Assembly: GCA_020848665.1 (NCBI GenBank)
Contig: JADLHR010000045.1
Location: 1 to 5,945, forward strand
Source: Anaerolineae bacterium
GTDB taxonomy: Bacteria; Chloroflexota; Anaerolineae; Aggregatilineales; Aggregatilineaceae
Reading direction: 5' to 3'
Length of the DNA: 5,945 nt
Below the pieces are notes generated by a model. That model made no database searches. It saw nothing but the letters and a program-made list of their open reading frames with translations, and was not told where the DNA came from. The translations under genes were made by a program, and so were the position numbers. Below, piece by piece: positions 5,717 to 5,945 of this stretch (the stretch's first letter is position 1; every line of letters starts with the position of its first letter).

Positions 5717-5789
5717 TGGGCCTAGCAGGATTCGAACCTGCGACCGACCGGTTATGAGCCGGCTGCTCTAACCGCTGAGCTATAGGCCC
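5717..5789 (-). tRNA. tRNA with CAU anticodon, most likely tRNA-Ile2 (lysidine type)
   Basis: A complete 73-base cloverleaf is read on the - strand: acceptor GGGCCTA/TAGGCCC, D-arm GCTC/GAGC with loop AGCGGTTA, anticodon stem GCCGG/CCGGT with loop CTCATAA (anticodon CAT at 5754-5756), variable CGGTC, T-arm GCAGG/CCTGC with TTCGAAT, and A73. CCA is not encoded. A CAU anticodon can mean initiator Met, elongator Met or Ile2. The initiator is excluded because position 1 pairs normally with 72 (G-C). C4-G69 and C5-G68 in the acceptor and the overall layout match remembered E. coli tRNA-Ile2, whose C34 is changed to lysidine by TilS to read AUA. Elongator Met remains possible. Confidence 0.93.
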
Positions 5790-5818
5790 GCGCTGCGAGC
5801 GAGTGCGGTGTGATGCGC

Positions 5819-5844
5819 AAAATGCCCAGGCGGCCTGGGCATTT
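5819..5844 (-). terminator. Hairpin with T-tract between the two tRNA genes
   Basis: AAATGCCCAGG (5820-5830) and CCTGGGCATTT (5834-5844) form a perfect 11-bp stem with a 3-base loop. On the - strand the stem runs into TTTT (5822-5819), starting six bases past the 3' end of tRNA-Gly, the position expected of its terminator. The T-tract is short. Only 29 bases separate it from the 5' end of tRNA-Ile, so it may instead be a partial terminator or a processing signal within one transcript. Confidence 0.6.
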
Positions 5845-5850
5845 GTGGCA

Positions 5851-5921
5851 AGCGGGCAACGGGATTCGAACCCGTGACAACAGCTTGGAAGGCTGTTGTG
5901 TTACCACTACACCATGCCCGC
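5851..5921 (-). tRNA. tRNA-Gly (anticodon UCC)
   Basis: A complete 71-base cloverleaf is read on the - strand: acceptor GCGGGCA/TGCCCGC, D-arm GTGT/ACAC with loop AGTGGTA, anticodon stem ACAGC/GCTGT with loop CTTCCAA (anticodon TCC at 5887-5889), variable TGTC, T-arm ACGGG/CCCGT with TTCGAAT, and discriminator U73, the usual base for bacterial tRNA-Gly. It reads GGA and GGG codons. CCA is not encoded, so it would be added by the CCA-adding enzyme. It lies upstream of the tRNA-CAU gene on the same strand, separated by a hairpin. Confidence 0.97.
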
Positions 5922-5924
5922 GCG

Positions 5925-5937
5925 TACCCTCATTATC
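5925..5937 (-). promoter_or_regulatory. Candidate -10 element of tRNA-Gly
   Basis: Read on the - strand, GATAAT (5937-5932) matches five of six bases of TATAAT and is followed by GAGGGTA (5931-5925). Transcription would begin a few bases before the tRNA 5' end at 5921. Any -35 element lies beyond the window edge. The GAGGGT directly after the hexamer is shared with the molbindin promoter candidate at 3908-3920. Confidence 0.42.
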
Positions 5938-5945
5938 TTACACGA

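Noticed and set aside
5317..5945. Genomic island or attachment site at the tRNA genes
   Set aside because: No integrase, no direct repeat of a tRNA 3' end and no composition change were seen in the window.

Overview
The window is a GC-rich bacterial chromosome segment with densely packed genes. The best guess for the host is a member of the Chloroflexota (Anaerolineae-like). This rests on the style of the cytochrome c domain, the MenG/UbiX set, the nested C-rich/G-rich palindrome at 845-913 and the protein styles; it is inference, because no phylogenetic marker is present.

Left part (1-2607, + strand): an importer operon of the nitrate/sulfonate/taurine ABC class. The 5'-truncated gene at the left edge encodes the C-terminal half of a periplasmic-type solute-binding protein that runs in frame into a c-type cytochrome domain (CGGCH haem site, distal Met). 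After a 184-base gap holding a nested inverted repeat come the ATPase (977-1792) and the permease (1753-2607), which overlap by 40 bases. The binding-protein/cytochrome fusion is the most unusual object in the window.

Middle part (2656-5295, + strand): a 16-bp perfect palindrome separates the transporter from a tight cluster. It holds a DinB-like metal-binding protein, a MenG/UbiE quinone methyltransferase overlapping it by 4 bases, a 69-residue molbindin (single Mop/TOBE domain) with its own candidate promoter and strong ribosome binding site, a UbiX-type flavin prenyltransferase, and a flavin-binding split-barrel protein of the pyridoxamine-phosphate-oxidase superfamily overlapping ubiX by 4 bases (ATGA). 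MenG and UbiX point to quinone biosynthesis; no UbiD partner decarboxylase lies in view.

Right part (5317-5945, - strand): a 94-residue protein of unknown function converges on the + strand cluster. Beyond it are two tRNA genes, tRNA-CAU (most probably the lysidine-type tRNA-Ile2) and tRNA-Gly(UCC), each followed by a terminator-like hairpin. The tRNA-Gly gene has a -10-like element that shares a hexamer-plus-GAGGGT arrangement with the candidate promoter of the molbindin gene. Neither tRNA encodes CCA. No stretch above 300 bases lacks a gene; no insertion sequence, CRISPR array or rRNA was seen.
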